Source: Actinomycetota bacterium (GTDB taxonomy: Bacteria; Actinomycetota; Geothermincolia; Fen-727; Anoxymicrobiaceae). Taken from it: 13,347 bases of DNA. Location: positions 1 to 13,347 of the forward strand of contig JAHIPE010000244.1 in NCBI GenBank assembly GCA_018894655.1, given 5' to 3'. Shown one piece after another: positions 1-6,865 of the stretch. Position 1 is the first letter of the stretch, and every line of letters starts with the position of its first letter. Below the pieces are notes generated by a model. That model was not told where the DNA came from. It saw only the letters and a list, made by a program, of their open reading frames with translations, and searched no databases. Both the position numbers and the translations under genes were made by a program.

Positions 1-47
1 CCCGGAGGAGAGAAGGGATCCGGGGCTGGAGATGGATAAGAGGAACG

Positions 48-1352
48 GTGCCTGGAAAGGAAACGACGGTTTCAATTGTTGACATAAAGAGGGACCTCCC
101 CGGCGCGGTCGCACGGGTGATGGACCGGCACGGCGTGGCGGAGATGATTGGGAGAAAGCCCGAGGCGGTCTACGTCAAGGTCAACGCGATCGACTTCAAG
201 CCGTACGCCTACACCAGCCTCGAGGTCACCGGCGCGGTGATAGATTACTGCAAGGAGGCGGGGGCGCGGCAGGTCTACCTGATGGAGAACTCCACCCAGA
301 GCAACATCACCCGGCTGGTCTTTCACGTAACGGGCTTCGAGGAGTTGGCGCGGGAGCACGGGGCCGAAACCCTGTACCTTGACGAGGGGAAGCAGATACC
401 GGTCGAGCTTCCCCACATGGGATACAGCATCAAGGTCTCCAGGCACGTGAAGCGAATCATCGACGAACGCGACCGTGTTTGCTATATGAACGTCCCCCGG
501 CTCAAGACCCACTCCATGACCGTTCTCACCGCGGGGATAAAGAACCAGTACGGCCTCGTCGCCCACCGCGACCGCTCCCCCGACCACAACTTCCGCCTGC
601 ACAGGAAGATCGCTGACATCTACGGCATCATAAAGCCGGACTTCACGCTGGTGGACGGTACAGTGGCGACCATCTACGGCCATTACCCGCCGGTGGCGCT
701 CCACAAGAAGGCGCTGGTCCCGTTCAACATCCTCATCGGGGGGACGGACACGCTGGCGGTGGACGTCGTCTGTGCCCGCGTCTTCGGGTACGGGATCGAG
801 GAGGTCGAACACCTGAAGGAAGCATGGGAGATGGGCCTGGGCTGCGGGGACCTGGAGGAGATCGAGGTGGTGGGGGAGCCGCTGGACCGCTTCAACAAGA
901 AGTACCCCTGCGAGCTATACGACGCGTTTCCCCCGGACGTCGAGGTGATAAGGGGTACCGAACGGAACTGCCTGGAGGGCTGCGACGCCAACACGATGGC
1001 GCTCCTGCAGGTCCTCTACCTGGACTTCGAGGGCAAGGGCGGTTTCACCATCGTCATGGGCAAGGGCCTCGACCCCGAGGAGATAGACGGGATAGAGGGG
1101 CGTGTGTTTATCGCGGGGCCATGCGCCTACGACGAGATCGGACGGCGGCTTGCCGAGCGGCTGGGCAAGAGGAACGTGCTATACACCCGCGAGTGCAACG
1201 ACCTGGCCAGCACTGCCGGGGCGCTGACGAAGCTGATGAAGGTGAGCCCCCTGAAGATGGTGCCGATAAGCCCGGTCAAGTCGGTGGAACTGCTGATCAA
1301 GGCGAAGTTGAACCGGACCACGGCCAGGATACCGCCGCTGGTGCCGCTGTAG
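48..1352 (+). CDS. DUF362 family protein with cysteine-bearing C-terminal region
   Basis: This 434-residue protein belongs to the DUF362 family, whose members are often found near redox or iron-sulfur enzymes but whose biochemical role is mostly unknown. The family core is visible: a KVN motif near residue 49, an alpha/beta segment ending in VYLMENS, and NVPRLKTH followed by GIKNQYG from about residue 148. The part after about residue 300 is not the usual ferredoxin tail. It carries C308 and C312 (CLEGC), C359 (GPC) and C383 (REC), which could bind a metal or cluster; this is inference. The GTG start at 48 follows AGAGGA at 39-44 with short spacing. The frame stays open to the window edge without another ATG or GTG, so the true start could lie further upstream. 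No signal peptide or membrane segment is seen. The next gene begins 5 nt after the stop, which suggests co-transcription. Confidence 0.87.
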   Translation: MPGKETTVSIVDIKRDLPGAVARVMDRHGVAEMIGRKPEAVYVKVNAIDFKPYAYTSLEVTGAVIDYCKEAGARQVYLMENSTQSNITRLVFHVTGFEELAREHGAETLYLDEGKQIPVELPHMGYSIKVSRHVKRIIDERDRVCYMNVPRLKTHSMTVLTAGIKNQYGLVAHRDRSPDHNFRLHRKIADIYGIIKPDFTLVDGTVATIYGHYPPVALHKKALVPFNILIGGTDTLAVDVVCARVFGYGIEEVEHLKEAWEMGLGCGDLEEIEVVGEPLDRFNKKYPCELYDAFPPDVEVIRGTERNCLEGCDANTMALLQVLYLDFEGKGGFTIVMGKGLDPEEIDGIEGRVFIAGPCAYDEIGRRLAERLGKRNVLYTRECNDLASTAGALTKLMKVSPLKMVPISPVKSVELLIKAKLNRTTARIPPLVPL

Positions 1353-1357
1353 CCGAC

Positions 1358-2035
1358 ATGGACAGAAGAGAAAAAGCGCTCGACGTTGACCGGCGGCTTG
1401 CCCGTGCTTTCGGCTCCAGGCTCCCCCGCGACAGGCGCGACATGACGGACGAACTAATCCACGGGGTGCTGTCCCAGAACACGTCCAGGAACAACTACGA
1501 CCTGGCGTACCGGCGCCTGAGAGAGAGGTTCCCGTCGGTTGAAGAGATCGCCGCCGCCCCGGTGATGGACGTGGAGAAGGCGATCCGCCCGGGGGGGATG
1601 TCCCGCCAGAAGTCAGTGGCGATAAAGGCGATACTGGCCGAGATCCACCGCGAGCGCGGCGGCTACTCGCTTGATTTCCTGGAGGGCTCGAGCGTGGGAG
1701 AAGCGCGGGAGTTCCTGACCTCCCTGCCCGGTGTCGGGCCGAAGACCGCGTCGGTGGTGCTGATGTTCGCGGGGGGCCGAAAGGTCCTGCCGGTGGACAC
1801 CCACGTGCTGAGGACCACCAAGAGGATAGGGCTGATCGGCGACCGGACAACAGCGGGGAAGGCGCAGGAGGAACTGGAGGAGCTCATCCCCCCGGCGAAG
1901 CGCCCCCGGATGCACCTCAACCTTGTTTACCTGGGCCGCGAGATCTGCCGCGCCCGAGGCCCCCGTCACGAGGTCTGCCCCCTGCGCCCCATCTGCGGCT
2001 ACTGCCGCGACCCCGGAGGGCGTGACCGCCAATAG
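1358..2035 (+). CDS. nth: Endonuclease III-family DNA glycosylase/AP lyase (HhH-GPD)
   Basis: This 225-residue protein is a base-excision repair glycosylase that removes oxidised pyrimidines and nicks at abasic sites. The helix-hairpin-helix LPGVGPKTAS spans residues 123-132 with the catalytic Lys at K129, and VDTHV carries the catalytic Asp at D147. LSQNTSRNN at 38-46 and IRPGGM at 76-81 place it in the LSQNT-type branch rather than with E. coli Nth itself. The C-terminal [4Fe-4S] motif is altered. The family has C-x6-C-x2-C-x5-C; here it reads C197-x6-H204-x2-C207-x5-C213 with an extra C216. The ATG at 1358 is 5 nt after the DUF362 stop and has no clear Shine-Dalgarno, so translational coupling is likely. 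Upstream in-frame sequence is open but is only the shadow of the DUF362 gene. Function as a glycosylase is near certain; exact substrate preference is not. Confidence 0.92.
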   Translation: MDRREKALDVDRRLARAFGSRLPRDRRDMTDELIHGVLSQNTSRNNYDLAYRRLRERFPSVEEIAAAPVMDVEKAIRPGGMSRQKSVAIKAILAEIHRERGGYSLDFLEGSSVGEAREFLTSLPGVGPKTASVVLMFAGGRKVLPVDTHVLRTTKRIGLIGDRTTAGKAQEELEELIPPAKRPRMHLNLVYLGREICRARGPRHEVCPLRPICGYCRDPGGRDRQ

Positions 2036-2046
2036 GTCGCCACCAG

Positions 2047-2070
2047 GTGGGGTCAGCGCCTTAGATCGGT
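2047..2070 (+). repeat. 24-bp direct repeat, left copy (DR-L)
   Basis: This 24-bp sequence starts GTGGGGTCAGCGCC and ends AGATCGGT. It is identical base for base to 4549-4572. It lies 11 nt after the endonuclease III stop. Together with the right copy it brackets the two dehydratase-like genes. Confidence 0.95.
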
Positions 2071-2108
2071 GGCCGATATCAGACGTTTTGGCGAGAAGGC
2101 CTGACCTC
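2047..2108. repeat. REP-like structured element around DR-L
   Basis: The left repeat opens an imperfect inverted repeat. GGTCAGCGCCTT (2051-2062) can pair with AAGGCCTGACC (2096-2106), leaving one bulged base. Between the arms ATCGG (2065-2069) and CCGAT (2073-2077) form a small hairpin with a TGG loop. Intergenic elements with GGTCAG...CTGACC ends are common in genomes that carry REP-associated Y1 transposases. No transposase is seen here, so the family assignment is inference. Confidence 0.55.
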
Positions 2109-2155
2109 TACCTCGTACACAATCGACGGTTAAACAAGACCGCCAGCGTTTACGA

Positions 2156-2161
2156 TATAAT
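2156..2161 (+). promoter_or_regulatory. Candidate -10 box for the dehydratase-like pair
   Basis: A perfect TATAAT stands out in an otherwise GC-rich spacer, 26 nt before the GTG start at 2188. No convincing -35 is found at the expected distance: TTAAAC at 2130-2135 is 20 nt away and weak. Transcription would start near 2168, giving a short leader with GGAGG at 2177-2181. Confidence 0.5.
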
Positions 2162-2187
2162 CCACGCCATATCCTTGGAGGTAAGCA

Positions 2188-3264
2188 GTGGTGGCAGGAA
2201 TCGGGACTGATAATCGTGACAGGCAGGCAGGCTGGGTTTGCGCCTACACCCCGCTCGAGATACTGCTTGCGGCGGGCCTTGAGCCGGTGCGGCTCTTTGG
2301 GTCCCCGGGCGGGACCGAGGACGCCGACGCGGCGCTCAACCCTAACATCTGCCCCTACGTTCGCGCCTGCCTCCAGCAGGGCCTCGACGGGCGCGCGCCC
2401 GCCGCGATGGTTTTCGCCGGGTGCTGCGACGGCATCCGGCGCCTCTACGACGCGTGGTCATACTGCTGCCAGGCTGATTTCACGTTTCTTATGGATGTTC
2501 CCCGCGCATCCCTTGGCGGCTCCGCGGCGATGTACAACAATTCCGTGGGGAGGCTCGCCTCAGCCCTCGAGGGGTACACCGGGCGCGAGATCACCGCTCG
2601 GGGCCTGCGGAAGGCGATAGGGGCGCGGCGAGAGGTGGATGGGATACTGACTGGCTTCTCAGAAGCGATGGTGCGGGGCTACGATCCTCCCGGGGAGGAG
2701 TCTTTACGCATCTACACCGACGCGCAGGAACTTCCGCCGGCCGATTTCATCTCGCGGTACTCATCGCGTGGATGGGGTGACGGAGTGGCCGGAGGCCGTT
2801 CCAACGGGAAACCGGTGGTGATCACAGGCAACCTGCTCGCCTCGGGGGCGCTGCTGGAGATGATCGGGGACTGCGGGGGTTCGGTCGCGGCGCTGGACCT
2901 GTGCTCGGCGGGAAGGTTCCCCGCCTTGACCCCCGACACGGGAGAGGCAGAGCCGTACCCGGCGGATCGCAATGGCCTCCTTTCTTACCTGGCGCGTGCC
3001 TACATGTCCAGGACGCCGTGCCCCAGGATGCTTGAGAGCACCGAGAGGCACGCCCACGTCCTGAAACTCGTGATCGACTCCGGGGCGCGGGGAGTGATAT
3101 ACGTGCCGCTCATGTTCTGCGACTCGTTTCTCTACGACCTGCCGCGGCTGAAGGATAAGGTCGACGCGGCGGGTATCCCCGGCCTCGTCCTTGTGAGCGA
3201 CTACCGGGATGATAACGAGGGCCAGATGAGGACCCGGGTGGAAGCGTTTATGGAGATGTTGTAA
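2188..3264 (+). CDS. 2-hydroxyacyl-CoA dehydratase D-component family protein, small subunit-like
   Basis: This 358-residue protein belongs to the HGD-D family (HgdB/FldC/BcrB type). These iron-sulfur subunits carry out radical dehydration of 2-hydroxyacyl-CoA or reduction of aryl-CoA. Family features are visible: YTPLEILLAAGLEPVRLFG near the start, NICPYVRAC (C55, C61), AGCCDGIRR (C79, C80) and a C-terminal VPLMFCDSF (C311). C55, one of C79/C80, and C311 are the likely three cluster ligands, by position. It ends with RTRVEAFMEML, which parallels the end of the next protein. The GTG start is set by GGAGG at 2177-2181 with a 6-nt spacer. The stop TAA is immediately followed by the ATG of the next gene, so the two are surely one operon and probably a heterodimer. 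No ATPase activator (HgdC type) is in the window. The substrate cannot be told from sequence. Confidence 0.85.
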   Translation: MVAGIGTDNRDRQAGWVCAYTPLEILLAAGLEPVRLFGSPGGTEDADAALNPNICPYVRACLQQGLDGRAPAAMVFAGCCDGIRRLYDAWSYCCQADFTFLMDVPRASLGGSAAMYNNSVGRLASALEGYTGREITARGLRKAIGARREVDGILTGFSEAMVRGYDPPGEESLRIYTDAQELPPADFISRYSSRGWGDGVAGGRSNGKPVVITGNLLASGALLEMIGDCGGSVAALDLCSAGRFPALTPDTGEAEPYPADRNGLLSYLARAYMSRTPCPRMLESTERHAHVLKLVIDSGARGVIYVPLMFCDSFLYDLPRLKDKVDAAGIPGLVLVSDYRDDNEGQMRTRVEAFMEML

Positions 3265-4566
3265 ATGGCCCTGACGGACGAATTGGTCGAGAGGTTCAAG
3301 GCGAGCATATCGCCGGAGTTGATGAGGTCCCGGTGGCCCTGGTTGGTTGCCCTCGCGCTCTCGCGCTCACCGATGGACCGCCCCTCACTGCGGGCGGACA
3401 GGGTTTCCTCGAGATTTATGCTGGAGAGCACCAGGGATGCGTACCTGGGGCGCCGACCGGTGGTCTGGTCAAGCCTCCTGTTCCCCAGCGAGTTGATACA
3501 CGGCACCGGGAACATCGCGTTCTTCCCGGAGATAGCCGCCGCGAAGGCCGCGTCTGTGGGGCTGTCCCGGCGTTTTCTTGATGCGGCGGAGGCGGCGGGC
3601 TTCTCGCAGGACCTGTGCTCGTTCCACAGGGTGTTAATTGGGGCGGCGACCGAGGATCTACTGCCGCACCCGGACCTGTTGGTTTCGTCCTCGCAACCCT
3701 GCGACTCGTCCCCACTCTCCTTTGAGTTCCTGGCCGATTACTACGGGGTGGAGCATCTGACGGCCGATGTTCCCAACGAAAACAGTTCGGTGGGAGAGTT
3801 GGAGATCCTCGCCGGGGAGTTACGCCGGGTGGCACTGGCCCTGGACTCGCTGGACGGTGCGACCGGTGGCAACACGGGTGGGCTGGAAGAACGCATGCGG
3901 GACGCGGTTGAGCTTTCCAACCGGGCGCGCCGCTTCGCGCTGGAGGTTGAGCGGGAGCGAAAGCGGGTGCCAAGCCCTTTGGATGGGTGGAACGCCATGG
4001 GGCACCTGGCGGTTCTGGCCATGATGCCCGGCACCCGGGCCGGCGCGAGTTTCTACGCCGCGCTTGCCGGGGAACTCAAGGATGACGCCTATGCCGGGCT
4101 CCCGGGGAAGGAGAAGCACCGCTTGCTCTGGATGCACCTCAAGCCGTACTTTCCCAGCGAACTCGAGACGTTCCTGCACGAGAAGGGGGCGGTAATCGTC
4201 TGCGAGGAGTACAACCGCTGCTTCTGGGGGGAGATGGACCCCGACCGCCCGTTCGATTCCCTTGCCGCTAAGGCGGCGGGCCACTTCAGCGCCGGTACGG
4301 CGGAGCGCAGGGCAGCCGAGATGGTGAGGCTCGCCGAGGAGTACGAGGTTGACGGTGCGGTCCACTTCAGCCACCGGGGATGCCGCCAGTCGTGTGGAAG
4401 CGCTCAGCAGGTGAGGGAAGAGCTCGCCCGGGTAGGGGTCCGCACGCTGATTCTGGACGGGGAGTGCCTGGACCCACGGGAGCACCGGGATGGGCAGATT
4501 CGCACCCGCCTGGAGGCTTTCCTGGAAACCCTGGACAACCCCCAAACAGTGGGGTCAGCGCCTTAG
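3265..4566 (+). CDS. 2-hydroxyacyl-CoA dehydratase D-component family protein, large subunit-like
   Basis: This 433-residue HGD-D family protein is paralogous to its upstream neighbour. Its N-terminal part holds RRPVVWSSLLFPSELIHGTG, the family's typical segment for the first alpha/beta domain. Likely cluster cysteines are C118 (SQDLCSFHR), C146 (QPCDSS) and C373 or C377 (HRGCRQSC). Residues about 190-240 are helical and charged. The last conserved stretch, RTRLEAFLETL, matches the neighbour's C-terminus. The protein then runs on for ten residues, and VGSAP plus the TAG stop are read from the 24-bp repeat at 4549-4572. The original stop was probably lost when the repeat arrived. A 358/433 pair resembles known small/large subunit pairs such as FldC/FldB. 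It could alternatively serve another low-potential two-electron reduction, since some HGD-D proteins are not dehydratases. Confidence 0.84.
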   Translation: MALTDELVERFKASISPELMRSRWPWLVALALSRSPMDRPSLRADRVSSRFMLESTRDAYLGRRPVVWSSLLFPSELIHGTGNIAFFPEIAAAKAASVGLSRRFLDAAEAAGFSQDLCSFHRVLIGAATEDLLPHPDLLVSSSQPCDSSPLSFEFLADYYGVEHLTADVPNENSSVGELEILAGELRRVALALDSLDGATGGNTGGLEERMRDAVELSNRARRFALEVERERKRVPSPLDGWNAMGHLAVLAMMPGTRAGASFYAALAGELKDDAYAGLPGKEKHRLLWMHLKPYFPSELETFLHEKGAVIVCEEYNRCFWGEMDPDRPFDSLAAKAAGHFSAGTAERRAAEMVRLAEEYEVDGAVHFSHRGCRQSCGSAQQVREELARVGVRTLILDGECLDPREHRDGQIRTRLEAFLETLDNPQTVGSAP

Positions 4567-4572
4567 ATCGGT
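4549..4572 (+). repeat. 24-bp direct repeat, right copy (DR-R)
   Basis: This is an exact copy of 2047-2070. It overlaps the 3' end of the preceding gene and provides its TAG stop at 4564-4566. The sequence after it differs from that after the left copy. Confidence 0.95.
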
Positions 4573-4632
4573 ATGTTGCGTTTTGTACCGGGTACTATCT
4601 TGCGTTTCTTGCGTTTGGTGCCAGGTACCAGC
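4573..4632. repeat. Palindromic and tandem-repeat tail after DR-R
   Basis: This AT-richer 60-bp stretch contains the palindrome GTACCGGGTAC (4585-4595), three copies of TTGCGTTT (4576, 4600 and 4609), of which the last two form a tandem 9-mer CTTGCGTTT (4599-4616), and an imperfect palindrome TGGTGCCAGGTACCA (4616-4630). The composition differs sharply from the flanking genes. The layout resembles degenerate intergenic REP-type elements. No coding capacity is apparent. Confidence 0.6.
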
Positions 4633-4664
4633 GGCGTAAACGGGGGGCCAGTCCCCGCGCCAGG

Positions 4665-4673
4665 TGGTAGAAT
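4665..4673 (+). promoter_or_regulatory. Extended -10 promoter candidate for the HD-GYP gene
   Basis: TGG-TAGAAT fits an extended -10 (TGn plus a one-mismatch TATAAT). No -35 is recognisable, which is tolerated for extended -10 promoters. A start near 4680 would give a leader of about 44 nt to the ATG at 4724. Confidence 0.4.
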
Positions 4674-4723
4674 AGTCCCTGTGGGCGTATCCGGCGCCCT
4701 CCGGTTGCCATACTAACGATGGG

Positions 4724-6754
4724 ATGAGGAACCCGCCCGAGGATTGGGCGCATCCCCCAGCTACAGCGATGGATGGGCTTATGACGTGGATTGCTGACGC
4801 GATATCCAATAGCCATGCCGAGATAATGGAACGTGTTACGTTGCTCATCTCCGAGAGAGAAACGAGCCGTTTGGCCCTGCCCCCGGACGAGATTAGATGG
4901 CAGGCAAAGATGATACTGGAACTGCTCATCTCCCAGTTGAGAAACGAGGAGAGCACGGCATTTCTGGACCGATGGGAGACGATGGGCGAGAGCTGCTCCG
5001 AGCGTGGCCTGGCAATGGCCGAGGTCCCTGACACGCCGGACCTGGTGAACAGGGCGATATGGGGCGAGATGGAGAAGCGGGTCGAAGAAGGCAAGGTCTC
5101 CCTCCCGGACCTGGTGGACGCGATGATGGACGTGGAGTCGGTCCTCTCGGAGTGCCGGTTCGCCATGATGCGCGTGTACCTCGGCTCCCGGGACATCAAG
5201 GTGACCGAGAGGACCAAGCGCATGGAGGCGCTCTACTCCCTGGCGGACCTGCTCTCCCGCGAGGGCGACGAGAGCGAGACCTACCCGGCGATCGCGGAGA
5301 AGGTGGCAAGCATCACCGGGCTGGGGCGGTGCTCGTTGCTGGCCTTCCTTGGTGGCGAGGAGCTCGAGCTCGTCGCCTGTAACCGGGGGGACGCAATCGG
5401 AAAGATCAGGGACTCCGCCACGGACCTGGCCACACTCAAGGCGGTGGTCTTGCTGGGGGGGCCGGTGATACTGGAGAAAGGCGTCGACAACCCGCCGGAG
5501 ATAGAACGCCTGCTCGACGACTACGGCACCACCGCGGCCCTGCTGGTCCCGATGAGGTCAGGCGAGAAGTACATCGGCCTGCTCCTGCTGGACCAGGGGG
5601 GTGGGGGCGAGTTCGTTCCCGAGCAGATAGAACTGGCGGTGGCCTGCGCTAACCAGGTCGCGGTCACCGTGGAGAAGAGCGGCCTTTTCGCTGAGATGGA
5701 GGGTAAGCTGAAGCACATGGCGGCGGTTGGGATCGTGGCCAGGACCCTGTCCTCGTTCCTGGACCCCGACGAGCAATACCAGAGCCTCCTGGAGATGGCG
5801 ACCGCCCTGGCCCACGCCGATAGCGGGGCGATACTGCTTCCCGAGGAGATGTTCGGAGACCTCAAGGAGGCCGCCGGCATAGGGGACGCCGGTTGGGTGG
5901 GCGATAAGGCGTTCCGTAATGTGGCGGAATGGGTCAACCGCCACGGAGAGGCGGTTCTCCTCCACAAGGGCGTAAAGGACCCCCGTTTCGGGGACGTGGA
6001 CGTCCGGGTCGAGGCGAGCATCACCTCCCCGCTGATGGTCCGGGGTAAGATTATCGGCGTGATAGCCGTCGGCTCCGGCAGCCCTGACGAGAGGTACACC
6101 AGCGGCAACCTGGAGATGTTCGGCAACTTCGCGGCCCAGGCGGCGGTGTCCATTGAGAACACGAAGCTCAACGAGCGGCTCCAGGACACGTACCTGGGAG
6201 CGATCGCCTCACTGGCGGCGGCGATCGAGGCGAGCGACCCGTACACGGTGGGGCACTCCGCCCGGGTGACACAGTACGCGGTGTCCATCGCGGAGTCGAT
6301 GGGGCTCTCCAGCGGGGACGTAGAGGAAGTGAAACTCGCGGCCCTGCTTCACGACCTGGGGAAGATCGGGGTGCCCGACAGCATACTCAACAAGGCGGGC
6401 CGCCTGACCGAGGAGGAGTACTCCGTCATCAAGATGCACCCGGTCTTGAGCACGCGCATAATCGAGCCCCTCCCGCACCTGGGGAACATAATACCGATAA
6501 TCCACCACCACCACGAGCGATACGACGGCCTGGGCTATGTCGATGGCAAGTCCGGTGACGATATACCACTGGGCGCCCGCATTCTCGCGGTCGCCGACTC
6601 CTTCGAGGCGATGACATCCGACCGCCCGTACCGGAAAGCCCTCTCCCGCGAGGAGGCGATGGCGGAGGTGCGCAGGAACTCCGGTTCGCAGTTCGACCCC
6701 GAGGTGGTCTGGCATTTCATGGACCTGCTCGAGAAAATCGCCCCCGTCGATTGA
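4724..6754 (+). CDS. Sensor cyclic-di-GMP phosphodiesterase: N-terminal helical domain, GAF, GAF, HD-GYP
   Basis: This 676-residue cytoplasmic signalling protein has no membrane segment. Residues about 20-155 are helical and resemble the RsbRD-type N-terminal sensor domain found in stress-signalling proteins (moderate confidence). GAF 1 spans about 167-315 and GAF 2 about 332-480; the ligands are unknown. The C-terminal HD-GYP domain has H511 (HSARV), the HD pair H543-D544 (HDLGKIG), HHHHERYDG at 594-602 and TSDRPYR, so the metal-binding residues are intact and c-di-GMP hydrolysis is likely. The signature GYP reads GYV (604-606). Start choice is weak: the ATG at 4724 lacks a clear Shine-Dalgarno, and in-frame ATGs at 4769 and 4781 would remove only 15-19 residues. 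Nothing ties it to a neighbouring pathway. It appears to have its own promoter and is followed by a hairpin region. Confidence 0.93.
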   Translation: MRNPPEDWAHPPATAMDGLMTWIADAISNSHAEIMERVTLLISERETSRLALPPDEIRWQAKMILELLISQLRNEESTAFLDRWETMGESCSERGLAMAEVPDTPDLVNRAIWGEMEKRVEEGKVSLPDLVDAMMDVESVLSECRFAMMRVYLGSRDIKVTERTKRMEALYSLADLLSREGDESETYPAIAEKVASITGLGRCSLLAFLGGEELELVACNRGDAIGKIRDSATDLATLKAVVLLGGPVILEKGVDNPPEIERLLDDYGTTAALLVPMRSGEKYIGLLLLDQGGGGEFVPEQIELAVACANQVAVTVEKSGLFAEMEGKLKHMAAVGIVARTLSSFLDPDEQYQSLLEMATALAHADSGAILLPEEMFGDLKEAAGIGDAGWVGDKAFRNVAEWVNRHGEAVLLHKGVKDPRFGDVDVRVEASITSPLMVRGKIIGVIAVGSGSPDERYTSGNLEMFGNFAAQAAVSIENTKLNERLQDTYLGAIASLAAAIEASDPYTVGHSARVTQYAVSIAESMGLSSGDVEEVKLAALLHDLGKIGVPDSILNKAGRLTEEEYSVIKMHPVLSTRIIEPLPHLGNIIPIIHHHHERYDGLGYVDGKSGDDIPLGARILAVADSFEAMTSDRPYRKALSREEAMAEVRRNSGSQFDPEVVWHFMDLLEKIAPVD

Positions 6755-6785
6755 CGCCGGCGTACTGCGTGGGCTGAAAATCAGT

Positions 6786-6791
6786 TATTAT
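6786..6791 (+). promoter_or_regulatory. Weak -10 candidate upstream of cooC
   Basis: TATTAT sits in the only AT-rich patch of the spacer. A TTGACG lies at 6751-6756 but is 29 nt away, too far for a standard promoter. If used, transcription would begin right at the palindrome at 6799. Confidence 0.22.
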
Positions 6792-6798
6792 TGGTCAT

Positions 6799-6835
6799 CG
6801 TACCGGCGTTCGCCGGTACGGGGCGTGACGCGCCC
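6799..6835. repeat. Two adjacent hairpins between the HD-GYP gene and cooC
   Basis: A perfect palindrome has arms CGTACCGGCG (6799-6808) and CGCCGGTACG (6811-6820) with a TT loop. It is followed directly by GGGCG (6821-6825) and CGCCC (6831-6835) with a 5-nt loop. No T-run follows, so it is not a classical intrinsic terminator. It could be a terminator without a U-tract, a REP-type element or a leader structure for cooC. Confidence 0.7.
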
Positions 6836-6865
6836 GGTGCCTGTGTGTCCCGGAGGTGAACCCGG

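Noticed and set aside
72..812. A long open frame on the - strand opposite the DUF362 gene
   Set aside because: It is a shadow of the + strand gene produced by high GC. The product has no recognisable family, and the + frame is clearly conserved protein.
824..1357. An in-frame upstream extension of the endonuclease III gene
   Set aside because: It overlaps the DUF362 gene in another frame, gives low-complexity Gly/Arg/Ala sequence, and family homology starts at the ATG at 1358.
1923..2210. A short + strand frame covering the end of the glycosylase gene and the repeat
   Set aside because: It runs through repeat and promoter sequence, has no family resemblance, and overlaps the next start.
3820..4545. 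A long - strand frame opposite the second dehydratase-like gene
   Set aside because: The + strand protein has clear HGD-D motifs; the antisense product has none.
2047..4572. The direct repeats as phage or integron attachment sites
   Set aside because: No integrase, recombinase or tRNA gene is present to support att sites; only the repeat pair itself can be claimed.
4573..4640. A tRNA gene or CRISPR array in the repeat-rich spacer
   Set aside because: There is no cloverleaf or T-loop sequence, and the short repeats lack regular spacers.
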